NCBI GenBank assembly: GCA_013373085.1
Contig: JABXIM010000044.1
Location: forward strand, 62,001 to 126,000
From: Oceanospirillaceae bacterium
GTDB lineage: Bacteria; Pseudomonadota; Gammaproteobacteria; Pseudomonadales; Balneatricaceae
Direction: 5' to 3'
Length of the DNA: 64,000 nt
In this document: positions 26,159 through 35,303 of the stretch, one piece after another
Numbering within the stretch: position 1 is the stretch's first letter
Layout: every line of letters begins with the position of its first letter
The notes under the pieces: generated by a model
What the model was told of the DNA's origin: nothing
Database searches by the model: none
What the model saw: the letters and a program-made list of their open reading frames with translations, nothing else
Program-made: the position numbers and the translations under genes

Positions 26159-27409
26159 ATGAAAAGCATGACTGACGGGGCGCCGGTGGCGCCCGACTAC
26201 ATTCCCAATATCCGACGCCTGCGCGCAATGGTGGCTGTCGCCGAGAGCGGCAGCGTCATCGGTGCAGCCGAATCACTTCACCTGGCCCAGCCGACGGTGT
26301 CTCGTGCGATCAGCAACCTGGAATCGGAACTCGGACAGGCGCTCTTCGAGCGCCACCGCAGCGGGATGCGCTGCACCGCCGCAGGCGATATCGTACTGCG
26401 GCGGTTTCAGCGGGTACTGCACCATCTGGAGGAAGCGGATCGGTCGCTGCCGCAGGAGGGACAGGTCAAGAGGGGGCGTCTCGCCCAACACATCAGCTAT
26501 CGCCAGATGCGCGTGCTGGTGACGCTGGCCAACTTGCATTCGGAAGCTTTGGCCGCCCGTCAGCTGTCACTGGGAACGGCGGCCATTGGCGGCCACCTTA
26601 GGGAACTCGAAAAGAAGCTCGGACTATCCCTGTTTCTGCGTACCCGGCAGGGTCTGAAGACGACGGAATGCGGCGTGGCCCTCGCCCGTCATATCGGACT
26701 GGCGCTTCGCGAGCTTATCTGGGTGCCGGACGACCTTGCCGCCTGGCATGGCCAGTCCGCCGGCCGCCTCGTCATAGGTGCGATGCCGTTTGCCGGCAGC
26801 CTGCTGGTACCGCAAGCCGTTTCACAGCTGCTGAAAGAATTTCCCGGCATCAGCGTCAGCATCCTGGACGGCACCTACGATGCCCTGATGGACGCGTTGC
26901 ACAAGGGCGAAATCGACATTCTCGTCGGCGTGCTAGGGGGCGGCCAAACGCCTCAGGGTATATCCGAAGTCAACCTGTACACAGATCGACTGACGGCCGT
27001 GGCACGACGTGATCACCCGCTCGCCGCCTGCGCTTCGCTGAAGCTGTCCGATCTTCTCGAGGCTCAGTGGATTGCCCCGCGCCTGGGCTCACCCGCGCGC
27101 CGTCGCTTCGACGAGGCATTTCTGGACGCAGGCCTGACGCCGCCTGAGGTCGCGGTCGAGTCCGGCAACCTCGTCGCCCTTCATACGCTGCTGCTGGACA
27201 GTGACCGCATCACGCTGATAACGCCGACCTGCGCCGCACTCTGGGACAGACAACTGGCGATACTGCCGGTCCCCATTTCCGGCGGTAGCCACAGCATCAG
27301 CTACTACAGATGCGACGCACAACCGACGTCGCCTACGCTGGACCGCTTCTGTCACCTTCTGGCCACAGTCGCGCAGAGTCTCGAACCCGCCGACGGAGCC
27401 GTGCTCTAA
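26159..27409 (+). CDS. LysR-type regulator with two tandem HTH domains
   Basis: At 416 aa this is about 110 residues longer than a normal LysR protein. Two LysR-type winged HTH units are visible: about 20-80 (SVIGAAESLHLAQPTVSRAI) and about 112-170 (LAARQLSLGTAAIGGHLREL), followed by one substrate-binding domain. Such double-headed LysR proteins are uncommon and poorly characterised. It follows fdhA on the same strand after 106 bp and may regulate the ligAB-fdhA group or the divergent-facing CoA cluster. An alternative start is at 26168. No clear ribosome site is seen. Confidence 0.85.
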   Translation: MKSMTDGAPVAPDYIPNIRRLRAMVAVAESGSVIGAAESLHLAQPTVSRAISNLESELGQALFERHRSGMRCTAAGDIVLRRFQRVLHHLEEADRSLPQEGQVKRGRLAQHISYRQMRVLVTLANLHSEALAARQLSLGTAAIGGHLRELEKKLGLSLFLRTRQGLKTTECGVALARHIGLALRELIWVPDDLAAWHGQSAGRLVIGAMPFAGSLLVPQAVSQLLKEFPGISVSILDGTYDALMDALHKGEIDILVGVLGGGQTPQGISEVNLYTDRLTAVARRDHPLAACASLKLSDLLEAQWIAPRLGSPARRRFDEAFLDAGLTPPEVAVESGNLVALHTLLLDSDRITLITPTCAALWDRQLAILPVPISGGSHSISYYRCDAQPTSPTLDRFCHLLATVAQSLEPADGAVL

Positions 27410-27479
27410 AACTCCGTGCCCACTGACACCAATCGATCTGTAAGGCGATCGATGTGATGGCTCCGGAACCACGGCTATT

Positions 27480-27604
27480 CGCGCCGGGCCGGCGCTCCTA
27501 CGATACCCTGGTGCTGCATTGCCCGTAGAAGCCGCGCCCCCGCGGCGAAAAGGCCTTGCTTGGCTCCGTGCCGGATTTATTCGCGGCGGGGGCGCCGCTC
27601 CCAC
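27480..27604. repeat. REP-like repeats between convergent genes
   Basis: A cluster of GC-rich inverted units: GCGCCGGGCCGGCGCTCCTACG, then AAGCCGCGCCCCCGCGGCGAA facing TTCGCGGCGGGGGCGCCGCT. It lies between the LysR gene and DUF35, which converge. It may act as a bidirectional transcription end. Confidence 0.55.
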
Positions 27605-27613
27605 ATGGACTCC

Positions 27614-28000
27614 CTAGCAAGGTCTGAAGACGGGCACCTTCTGACCGTTTTCACTGGCCACGAACTCGACCCTCACCGGCTGGCCGATACGCAGGCTGCC
27701 GAAGTCGTCGGTCACCACATTGGTCAGCACCGTCGGCCCTTCCTTGAGGGTGACGTAGGCGATGCAGTAGGGAGGGTCCGCCCGGTTCAACACGCTGTAA
27801 GAATAGATCGTGCCCTGACCGCTGACTTCGCACCATTCGGTATTGGCGCTGCCAGTGAAAGGGCTGTGCGCGCGCGGGTAGTGGAATACCTTGCCGGTGT
27901 CGAGGCAGCGCTTGAGCAGCAGAATGCCATCATTGGCGGCATCCCAGTACTGTTGGGTCTCGAGCCAGGGTTGCGGTGACGGAATAGTACGTTCATTCAT
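27614..28000 (-). CDS. DUF35 OB-fold protein, thiolase partner
   Basis: A 128-aa protein with the DUF35 layout: a short N-terminal rubredoxin-like segment (LLLKRCLDTGKVFHYPRAHSP) and an OB fold (GTIYSYSVLNRADPPYCIAYV). The usual four zinc cysteines are reduced to one, so it probably binds no zinc. DUF35 proteins form complexes with thiolase-like proteins, for instance the ChsH2-Ltp2 aldolase of steroid degradation. The thiolase-like gene ends 2 bp upstream, strongly suggesting such a complex. Confidence 0.85.
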   Translation of the reverse strand: MNERTIPSPQPWLETQQYWDAANDGILLLKRCLDTGKVFHYPRAHSPFTGSANTEWCEVSGQGTIYSYSVLNRADPPYCIAYVTLKEGPTVLTNVVTDDFGSLRIGQPVRVEFVASENGQKVPVFRPC

Positions 28001-28002
28001 GA

Positions 28003-29190
28003 TCAGGCCTCCCGTTCCAGAATAAGAGTTGCACTGCCGTGCCGCGCGCCAAGCTGGCCGCCGGTACCATGCGCCAGCGCCAGCCGGCAGTCCGGTACCT
28101 GAACCTCGGGGTGTGCCTCACCGCGCACCTGGCGTACCGCCTCGATCAGCTTGGTCATGCCGCCACGGTTGCCGGGATGGTTGCTGCAAAGGCCTCCGCC
28201 ATCGGTATTGACCGCCAGCTTGCCGACGCCGGAAATTAGCCCGCCGTCGGCGACGAAGCGCCCGCCCTGCCCCGGTTCGCAAAATCCGAGGTTCTCCAGC
28301 TGGATCAGCACGGTGATGGTGAAACTGTCGTACAACGACGCGTACTGGATGTCGCGGGGCGTCACACCGGCCTGGGCAAAGGCCTCGGCGCCGGTCTGAA
28401 CGCCACCCGACGCCAGGATATCGAAGTAGCCGCCGTTCAGGTGTTTGACGGTAAAGCCGGCTCCGATCGGCGTGACCAGCGGCCGTTTCAGGCTACGTGC
28501 CACCTCGGGGTGCGCCAGCACCACCGCGCCGCCGCCATCGCTGATGACGCAGCAGTCCAGCCGGTGAAGCGGGGTCGAGACGACGGGCGACTCCAGCACG
28601 TCCTCGACCGTCACCACCTTGCGCAGCATGGCGTTGGGATTGTGCTGTGCGTGATGGGACGCCGCCACCTTGATCCAGGCGAGCTGCTCGGAGGTGGTAC
28701 CGTGCTCGTACATGTGACGCATCGCGCACATGCCGTAGACATTGGTGACCACCGGCCCGTAGGGAAGCTCGAACTGGGCCTCCCCGGTGCTTTGCGCCTG
28801 CTTGAGATGGCTGGCTGCCGGCGAAAACTTCTCCGCGCGCGGCCGTCCGGCCTGGGTGATCAGGGCGACGCGGCATTTGCCGGCCGCGATCGCCCGTGCC
28901 GCGTGCTCGACCAGGTTGATATAGGCCGAGCCCCAGGTTTCGGTGGTATCGAGGTGGCGCAGTTTCAGCCCCAGATACTCGACTACCGACAGAGGCCCTG
29001 CCCCCTGCGATTCCCAGCCCGGCACATCGCCGGCACAAAAATATCCGTCCACATCCTCGAGCGTCAGTCCCGCATCCTGCAGCGCACCGAGCGCCACTTC
29101 GGCATGGAGTTGTCCAAGCGACTTGTCGACCGCATGGCGTGTCGGGTGCTCGTAGGCGCCGACAATATAGGCCGCACCTTTCAGACTCAT
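28003..29190 (-). CDS. thiolase-fold protein lacking the nucleophilic Cys (Ltp-like)
   Basis: The ATG at 29190 (MSLKGAAYIVG) has a GAGGAT site and fits family starts better than the track's 29214 (395 aa). The fold is that of the SCP2/lipid-transfer thiolases (NHPGNRGG, ALAHGTGGQLG near the C-terminus). At the position of the catalytic Cys of true thiolases the sequence is DTTETWGSAYINL, with no Cys. That and the adjacent DUF35 partner point to a retro-aldol lyase rather than a thiolase. In this cluster the substrate could be a 3-hydroxy-3-arylpropanoyl-CoA (inference). Confidence 0.85.
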   Translation of the reverse strand: MSLKGAAYIVGAYEHPTRHAVDKSLGQLHAEVALGALQDAGLTLEDVDGYFCAGDVPGWESQGAGPLSVVEYLGLKLRHLDTTETWGSAYINLVEHAARAIAAGKCRVALITQAGRPRAEKFSPAASHLKQAQSTGEAQFELPYGPVVTNVYGMCAMRHMYEHGTTSEQLAWIKVAASHHAQHNPNAMLRKVVTVEDVLESPVVSTPLHRLDCCVISDGGGAVVLAHPEVARSLKRPLVTPIGAGFTVKHLNGGYFDILASGGVQTGAEAFAQAGVTPRDIQYASLYDSFTITVLIQLENLGFCEPGQGGRFVADGGLISGVGKLAVNTDGGGLCSNHPGNRGGMTKLIEAVRQVRGEAHPEVQVPDCRLALAHGTGGQLGARHGSATLILEREA

Positions 29191-29286
29191 AATCGTTATC
29201 CTCTTCGAGTTCATACTGCGGCCAATAGCTGAAGCATGAACGCTTCATCATTGGCCGCAGGCCCATGCGAATGCCGGGTTGATCGC

Positions 29287-30048
29287 TCAGCGTGGGGTAA
29301 GGCGAACCGCACCGTCGATGCGGATCATCTCGCCATTGAGATAGCGGTTGGCGGCGACGTGCCCGACCAGCTCGGCAAACTCCTGAGACCGCCCCAGCCG
29401 GCGCGGGAACGGAATGCCGTCGGCGAGCGAGCGCGCCACCTCGTCGGAGAGATTACCCAGCAACGGCGTTTCGAAGATGCCCGGCGCAATGGCCATCACG
29501 CGTACGCCGAACTGCGCGAATTCACGCGCCAGCTGAATGGTCAGCGATGCCAGCCCGCCCTTGGAGGCGGTGTAGGCCGCCTGACCGATCTGGCCTTCGA
29601 ACGCGGCCACCGAGGTGGTGAACATCACCAGTCCCCGCTCGCCCTGCTCGTCCGGTTCCGCGGCGATCATCTGCGCCGCCGCCAGCCGGGTCATGTTGAA
29701 GCCACCGACCAGATTCAGGTTCAGCACCTTGACGAAATCCTCCAGCGGCATCGGACCATCGCGCCCCACCACGCGCCGGACAGCACCGCCACCGGCGCAA
29801 TTGACCAGAAGCCGTGCCACGCCATGCACCTCGCGCGCCGCGTCGATCGCCGCGCTGGCGCTGTCCGGATCGGTGACATCGCAGTGTATCGCGATGCCAC
29901 CGATCCGCTGAGCCACTGCCTCGGCGCGTTCCAGCTGGACGTCCAGTACCGCCACCCGGGCGCCGAGCGATGCCAGATGAACAGCCGTCGCCTCCCCCAA
30001 CCCTGATGCGCCGCCGGTGACCAATACCGCTTTTCCATTGATATCCAT
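29287..30048 (-). CDS. short-chain dehydrogenase, 3-hydroxyacyl-CoA type
   Basis: A 253-aa classical SDR. The nucleotide-binding TGGASGLGEAT is near residue 11, NCAGGG near 90, and the catalytic Y-x-x-x-K is in AAYTASKGG. The LDVQLERAEAV acidic residue after beta-2 suggests NAD. The sequence type is close to 3-hydroxy-2-methylbutyryl-CoA dehydrogenase/HSD10. It lies between the CoA ligase and the thiolase-like gene with short gaps, so oxidation of a 3-hydroxyacyl-CoA or of an aromatic alcohol in the same pathway is likely. Confidence 0.87.
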   Translation of the reverse strand: MDINGKAVLVTGGASGLGEATAVHLASLGARVAVLDVQLERAEAVAQRIGGIAIHCDVTDPDSASAAIDAAREVHGVARLLVNCAGGGAVRRVVGRDGPMPLEDFVKVLNLNLVGGFNMTRLAAAQMIAAEPDEQGERGLVMFTTSVAAFEGQIGQAAYTASKGGLASLTIQLAREFAQFGVRVMAIAPGIFETPLLGNLSDEVARSLADGIPFPRRLGRSQEFAELVGHVAANRYLNGEMIRIDGAVRLTPR

Positions 30049-30081
30049 GATGATTTGCCCTCGATACTCCGGAAATTCCGC

Positions 30082-32247
30082 TTACTGCGTCACGATCAGG
30101 GCATCCAGCGCAACCACGCCCTTGCCTTCGCCGTAAGCCACCAGCGGGTTGATGTCGACTTCGCTGATCTCCGGATGATCGAGCATCAGCTGGCCCACTT
30201 TCGAGACCACCCTGGCCACCGCGTCCAGATCCACCGGCGGCGCGCCGCGGAAGCCATCCAGCAATTTCGCACCCTTGAGCCGACGCAGGCGCTTGACGAT
30301 GGTCTCGTGCGGCAATGCTGGCGGCAGCAGCTGGACGTCACCGAGCGCTTCGACCCAGACCCCGCCCAGGCCCACCATCAGGATCGGGCCCCATTGCGAA
30401 TCCCGGCTGGCGCCGACCACCAGCTCAAGACCCGGCTCGCCCATGGCCTCCACGAGGACGCCATCAAGCGTCAGTGACGGCGCTGCACGATCGATATTTG
30501 TCTGCAGTTTCTCCCAGGCGCTGCGTAACGCCGCTTCATCCTGAATATTGAGCAGGACGCCACCCACCTCGCTCTTGTGTGCGAGCGTGGCCGCCTGGGC
30601 CTTGATGACCACCGGATAGCCCACCTTGGCCGCAATGCGCACGGCTTCGTCGGGTGTGGTCGCCAGTTCACCGGCCGGGGTCGGAATGCCCAGCGCCTGC
30701 AGCGCCTTCTTGCCCACCCATTCAGCCTGGGTACCGTTCCCAAGCTCCAGGCTGGCGACGGCTGCCGCGTCCTGTACCTGATCCGGCAAACCCGCTTCGG
30801 CCTGACGGCGACCGAGAGCCGTAATGCGGGACAGCGCCCGTAACGCGCGTTCCGGAGAGCGCATCACGATCGCCCGGTGCTGCCGGGCCAGCTCGACAAA
30901 CTCCGCGCTCGGTTGCACGTCTTCGTTGTGCATCACATAGATCGCCGGCTTGTCGCTTGCCGCCTTGCCGTCGAGGAAGTGCTTCAGCCAGACGACCGAC
31001 GCCTTCGGATCGGGCATCGCCATCGAGATCAGCAGGCTGCCAACCGACGGATCCTCGAGTACCGCCGCGGTGCCTTTTTCGATCAGGTCCGGCTTGTAGG
31101 CGCACAGGGTGCCGAGGTCTAGTGGGTTGCGCGGCGGCAGGAAGTCCGGCAGGTGCTCGCGAAGGGATTCGGCCTGGGCCTCGGCCAGGGCCGGCAGCTC
31201 CAGCCCCAGTGGCTCGACATAGTCCTGGGTCAGGCCGCAGATGGCGCCTGATGCCGTGATCAGGCCCAAACCGCCGGTCGGCGCCTTCGGATAGCGCAAC
31301 AGCAGCTGGCCCACGTCGATGGCTTCCTCGAGACTGTCCACCACCGCGACACCCGCATCTTCGACCATCAGGCGCATCGCCGCATAATTGCCGGCCAGCG
31401 CACCGGTATGGGATTTCGCCATCTCCTGGGAGCGCTCGCTGCGTCCCGGATGCAGCATTACGACCGCCTTGCCCGCCGCCCGGGCCGCGCGCACCGCCGC
31501 GAGAAAATCGGGGGCCGAGCGGATCTGCTCGGCGTAAACAATGATGGCGCCGGTATGCTCATCCTGAGCGAAGAACTGGATCATTTCCGCCAGCCCGACC
31601 TGGGCTTCATTGCCGGTGGTCATCATATAGGACAGCGGCACGCCCCGGGCCTGCAGCGAGGCGGCGATATGAGCGCCGATGCCGCCGCTCTGCGCCACTA
31701 CCGCGACTGCAGGCCCCTGCGCCGGGTCGAGACGGGGCGGCAACACCAGCTCCACCATCATTACGTAGAAGGCATCGACGTAATTGAAGTACCCGACGGT
31801 GTTGGGCCCCAGCAACGTCAGGCCGCCGGCACGTGCGACCTCGGCGATTTCGCGTTGCTGTTTGCGCCCCTCATCCCCCATTTCGGCAAAGCCGGAAGCA
31901 AAACAGACCGCACCGCGAACACCGCGGGCCACGCAGCCGCGCACGGTATCCAGCACGGCTTCCGAAGGCACCATCAGGATCGCCAGATCCACGCCCTCGG
32001 GCAGTTGCGCGACATCGGTCAGGATCGTCCTGCCGTCGAGCTCCCCCCCGCTGCGCCCGACCAGGTGCACCTCGCCCTGGTAGCCGCCGGCCAGCAGGTT
32101 GCCCAGCACCACGCGACCGGCGGAACCGGGTTTACTGGACATGCCGATGATGGCGATAGAGCGCGGCTTGAACACCGGTGTCACGTCAGACGCGCTGTTG
32201 ACCGCCGGATTCTGCGCTGTACGGTTGTCAAGATTCAAAGTATCCAT
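30082..32247 (-). CDS. ADP-forming acyl-CoA ligase (FerA-like candidate)
   Basis: A 721-aa NDP-forming acyl-CoA synthetase with the CoA-binding Rossmann domain (SIAIIGMSSKPGSAG), a ligase domain carrying the phospho-His motif KSHTGALAG, and a C-terminal ATP-grasp domain (PVVIKAQAATLAHKSEVGGV). It converts an acid, ATP and CoA to acyl-CoA, ADP and phosphate. The feruloyl-CoA synthetase FerA of Sphingobium SYK-6 belongs to this superfamily, and here an enoyl-CoA hydratase and a MarR regulator are neighbours as well. A hydroxycinnamate or dihydrocinnamate substrate is therefore favoured, but not proven. Confidence 0.87.
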   Translation of the reverse strand: MDTLNLDNRTAQNPAVNSASDVTPVFKPRSIAIIGMSSKPGSAGRVVLGNLLAGGYQGEVHLVGRSGGELDGRTILTDVAQLPEGVDLAILMVPSEAVLDTVRGCVARGVRGAVCFASGFAEMGDEGRKQQREIAEVARAGGLTLLGPNTVGYFNYVDAFYVMMVELVLPPRLDPAQGPAVAVVAQSGGIGAHIAASLQARGVPLSYMMTTGNEAQVGLAEMIQFFAQDEHTGAIIVYAEQIRSAPDFLAAVRAARAAGKAVVMLHPGRSERSQEMAKSHTGALAGNYAAMRLMVEDAGVAVVDSLEEAIDVGQLLLRYPKAPTGGLGLITASGAICGLTQDYVEPLGLELPALAEAQAESLREHLPDFLPPRNPLDLGTLCAYKPDLIEKGTAAVLEDPSVGSLLISMAMPDPKASVVWLKHFLDGKAASDKPAIYVMHNEDVQPSAEFVELARQHRAIVMRSPERALRALSRITALGRRQAEAGLPDQVQDAAAVASLELGNGTQAEWVGKKALQALGIPTPAGELATTPDEAVRIAAKVGYPVVIKAQAATLAHKSEVGGVLLNIQDEAALRSAWEKLQTNIDRAAPSLTLDGVLVEAMGEPGLELVVGASRDSQWGPILMVGLGGVWVEALGDVQLLPPALPHETIVKRLRRLKGAKLLDGFRGAPPVDLDAVARVVSKVGQLMLDHPEISEVDINPLVAYGEGKGVVALDALIVTQ

Positions 32248-32305
32248 GCTGGTCCTCGTTATAAATTGTATTTGACCGGGAAAATGACGGGCGGATAAAA
32301 GGGGT

Positions 32306-33100
32306 TCAGGAGGGCTCTACCTTTTTGGCACGCTTCTGCAGGAAGTCATTGATCCGCTCCTTGGCCTCAGGCGCCTCCTGCGTCACCGTCGCCATCAGCG
32401 CTTCGGTCATCAGGCCATGGGACATCGGCTGTTCAGCGATCAGCGGCAGGGCATTGAGAATGGCGAAGTTGGACAGCGGGGCATTGGACGCGACGCGCTC
32501 GGCGAGCTCCCGCGCCTTTGCCAGGCCGTCGCCCGCCGGCGTGACGTAGTGCGCCAGTCCGATGGCGTGACCTTCGGTCGCGCCGACGACATGGCCGGTC
32601 AGCATCATCTCGGTGACACGGGAAAAGCCGATCAGCTTGGAGACCCGTACCGAACCGCCGCCGCCGAGGAAGATGCCGCGCTGGCCTTCCGGCAGCCCGA
32701 AATAGGTACTCTCTTCGGCAACGCGGATATGCAGCGAGGACGCCAGTTCGAGGCCGCCGCCAACCACAGCGCCATGCAGCACCCCGATCACCGGCACACG
32801 ACCGAACTGAATCCTGGCGAAGGCGTCGTACCAGGCCCTGGATTGCTGGATGCCCTCGAACGAAGTGCTCTCGGTCAGCGACGTCAGATCAAGGCCGGCA
32901 CTGAAGTGCTCGCCGGCGCCGGTGAGGATCGCCACCTTGACCGTCGCCGGCAGTGATGCAAAGCACTCCTCGAGCCTGTGGATGACTTCCAGGCTCAGGG
33001 CGTTGCGTTTTTTGGGACGGTTGAGCGTGATGGTGGCAATGGGCCCGTCGATTTCGAGCAGCACCAGGTTTTGGGCATCAATGGTATTCGCTGTGTTCAT
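32306..33100 (-). CDS. enoyl-CoA hydratase/isomerase family protein
   Basis: A 264-aa crotonase. The oxyanion-hole segment is HFSAGLDL, and both glutamates typical of hydratases are retained (GGGLELA and LPEGQRG). It would add water across the double bond of an aryl-propenoyl-CoA or act as a hydratase-lyase like FerB. A GGAGATAAC site precedes the ATG. The gene follows TAXI receptor 3 and precedes the CoA ligase on the same strand. Confidence 0.88.
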   Translation of the reverse strand: MNTANTIDAQNLVLLEIDGPIATITLNRPKKRNALSLEVIHRLEECFASLPATVKVAILTGAGEHFSAGLDLTSLTESTSFEGIQQSRAWYDAFARIQFGRVPVIGVLHGAVVGGGLELASSLHIRVAEESTYFGLPEGQRGIFLGGGGSVRVSKLIGFSRVTEMMLTGHVVGATEGHAIGLAHYVTPAGDGLAKARELAERVASNAPLSNFAILNALPLIAEQPMSHGLMTEALMATVTQEAPEAKERINDFLQKRAKKVEPS

Positions 33101-33261
33101 CTTTGTTATCTCCAGTATTGATGGCGTCGCGCCGCCAAAGCCGGTCCGCGCGTAGGCGCTGCCCTACGACGGTCCGACGAATGTCTGAATGCGCAGTGAT
33201 GGGTGAAAAGCGCTCTGCAGCCGGCTGCACGCGGACCGCAGGCGCCTTTCCGGCGACAGGG

Positions 33262-34248
33262 TTATTTGGACAGCAACTCGTCCGGGACCTGAATGCCGGC
33301 TTCCCGGTAATAGCGCACGGCGCCGGGATGCAGTTTGGCGTTGAGGCCCTTCAGCGGGTCGGCCTTGGGCAGATCGGCCAGCAAGGCGTTGGACTTGGCC
33401 ATTTCGTTGACATGGCTGAAATATGATTTGGTGAGCTGGTAGGCGACATCGTCCGACAGGTCCTTGCGCACACCCATCATCATCAGGGTCTGCCAGGTGA
33501 CCGAATCATCGGCGTTCTCCTGTCCCGGATAGGTGTCCGCGGGAATGACCGCCGGCGTCAGCCCCAGTCCTTCCGGAGGCTCGGCCTTGTCGGACGCCAG
33601 AGAGAGGAGGCGTATGTTTCGGCTCAGACTCAATTCCGACAATGCCTGAGACCCGAGCGCATAGGTCATGACCAGCACGTCGAACTGACCGTCCTGAAAG
33701 CCCTGCGCTGCCACTCCCCAGGGCGCTTTCACGGCTTCGTACTGACCCGAAGACAGACCACCCGACTCCGCCAGGGCAACGATCTGGGCGTTTGCCGCAC
33801 CGCCCGGGGGGCCGATGAAAATGCGTTTGCCGGCCGCATCCTCCCAGCTCTCGATACCCGAATCCGCCCAGACCATGGGGTGGTAGATACTGGTGGGAAC
33901 ACTGAACAAAGCGCGAATGTTGTCGGCCATAGCCACGCCCTTGTCCCCCAACCCGACATAGGGTTCGGTGCCGTTCGCCAGCGCTTTGAGTCCATTGGGC
34001 GGAACCATCGCCGCGTCCAGCGCACCCTGCCCCAGCTTCAGTACCGACTTGCTCATGGTCTGGTTCATCGACAGCTGAACCTCGACACCGTCCCTGGCCC
34101 AGTAACTGGCCATGGTCTGGGGCACGAGACCCGAGACACTGCTCGGGGTGCCGGTTTCCATGCTGACCTGCTGGGCATGGGCCGATGCAGCCAGGCTGAC
34201 CGCAAGCGCACAAAGACCACGCCGAAACCACACTGCTTTGTTCTTCAT
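33262..34248 (-). CDS. TAXI-type TRAP solute-binding protein 3
   Basis: A 328-aa receptor with a signal peptide ending AHA|QQVSMETG. It aligns with the receptors at 7840 and 17692, and its C-terminus reads HPGAVRYYREAGIQVP. No permease is next to it: permease 3 is 4.7 kb away at 38937, with a deleted receptor gene immediately in front. The two have nearly the same signal peptide and a similar 50-bp upstream region, so this gene is probably the working receptor for permease 3. It is the first gene of the CoA-cluster transcript toward enoyl-CoA hydratase. Confidence 0.9.
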   Translation of the reverse strand: MKNKAVWFRRGLCALAVSLAASAHAQQVSMETGTPSSVSGLVPQTMASYWARDGVEVQLSMNQTMSKSVLKLGQGALDAAMVPPNGLKALANGTEPYVGLGDKGVAMADNIRALFSVPTSIYHPMVWADSGIESWEDAAGKRIFIGPPGGAANAQIVALAESGGLSSGQYEAVKAPWGVAAQGFQDGQFDVLVMTYALGSQALSELSLSRNIRLLSLASDKAEPPEGLGLTPAVIPADTYPGQENADDSVTWQTLMMMGVRKDLSDDVAYQLTKSYFSHVNEMAKSNALLADLPKADPLKGLNAKLHPGAVRYYREAGIQVPDELLSK

Positions 34249-34655
34249 AGTATCTCCGCCTCTTTGTATTTGTTATGGACGATAACTAATTTACGCAGTG
34301 CTCCGATCTTTTGGAAATGCAAAAACAGCCATCCGGTATTACATAATCCGAATCGGCCGCCGCACCCGGGAGCCGATATGTCCCGGTCAGTCGAAATCAC
34401 CCGCCAAGGGTGAAAGAGGGACCGCTCAGCGGGCTTGTCACCACCGCCCGGGGGGAGCGAAAAAGCGTGAATGGGAAGGCGACCTGCGGGTACCGGGGAG
34501 GACATCATCACGGATAAAGCCGGGCCTGGAGGGGCGCCCGGCGCCAAAACGGCGAATGCCAACCGTGGAAGCACACTAACAATGCGGCTCTGACCCGCTA
34601 CGCGGGACGGCGAGAAGACGCCGCTTCGAAGGCAAGCCGGAGGCCTGTTGAGGGG
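34249..34655. other. intergenic region, promoter of SBP 3, otherwise unexplained
   Basis: The first 50 bp next to SBP 3 (CTCCGCCTCTTTGTATTTG then TTATGG) resemble the sequence in front of the deleted receptor at 41134 and hold its ribosome site. The remaining GC-rich 300 bp contains short hairpins (for example GGGACCGCTCAGCGGG) but no convincing gene or RNA family that I recognise. Short ORFs here look like composition artefacts. Confidence 0.4.
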
Positions 34656-35129
34656 TTAGTCCCGATACACTTTTTTCAGCAGCCGCAGCAGCTCGGTGCG
34701 CTCGCTTTCACTGAGTCTGGCGGTTCCCGCAGCATCGAGAGCCCTGACTTCGAGCCTGAGCTGCCGGAGCGTTTGCTCACCCTGCTTGCTCAGGAAAATG
34801 CCATAGGAGCGCTTGTCGGGCTTGCAGCGTACCCGCATCGCCAACCCCAGTTTTTCCAGTCGATTGACCAGGGTTACGACCTGGGGCGGCTCTATAAGGA
34901 GCTGCACACCGATGTCAGCCTGCATCAGGCCCGGGTTTTCGTCGATAATCAACATGGCCGTAAATTGTGACGGTCGCAGGTCGTACTCGGCGAGTTTACT
35001 GGCGAGGCTTTTGTTCAGATGGACATGAGCCCGCTTGAGGGCGTATCCGACCAGGTCATCAAGAATACTGTCTGACCGGGCGCCCGAATGAGTATTGCCG
35101 GCCTCTAGGTTGCGTTCCAGTTTGGACAT
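34656..35129 (-). CDS. MarR-family regulator of the CoA cluster
   Basis: A 157-aa MarR protein with a winged HTH (DIGVQLLIEPPQVVTLVNRLEKLG) and the wing RCKPDKRSYGIFLS. MarR proteins such as CouR and FerC repress hydroxycinnamate genes and respond to the CoA thioester. Its position between the acyl-CoA dehydrogenase and the receptor/hydratase/ligase genes suggests the same role. A 20-bp imperfect palindrome immediately upstream could be its own operator. Confidence 0.87.
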   Translation of the reverse strand: MSKLERNLEAGNTHSGARSDSILDDLVGYALKRAHVHLNKSLASKLAEYDLRPSQFTAMLIIDENPGLMQADIGVQLLIEPPQVVTLVNRLEKLGLAMRVRCKPDKRSYGIFLSKQGEQTLRQLRLEVRALDAAGTARLSESERTELLRLLKKVYRD

Positions 35130-35148
35130 GGTTTGTCATCACGCGGCA

Positions 35149-35168
35149 ACTTGATAATGTTACCAAGT
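35149..35168. promoter_or_regulatory. candidate MarR operator
   Basis: ACTTG-ataatgttac-CAAGT is a 5-bp inverted repeat with a 10-bp AT-rich spacer, 19 bp upstream of the MarR start. Size and place fit MarR autoregulation. There is no experimental support. Confidence 0.4.
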
Positions 35169-35303
35169 ATAACTATTTTGGCCATAAGGGAGAACTCGCA
35201 AGTTAGCCTGATGGCAACACCCTCATCCTGTTCATCCTCTCGGCGTGCAGCACCCGGGACCTGGGCACAGACCCCGGGAGTAATTCGCAGCTTCCCTTCG
35301 CCT

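Noticed and set aside
34379-34460. Group II intron or riboswitch in the GAGCCGATATG / GGTGAAAG segment
   Set aside because: The pattern does not form the domain V hairpin, there is no intron-encoded protein, and it does not match a riboswitch core I know.
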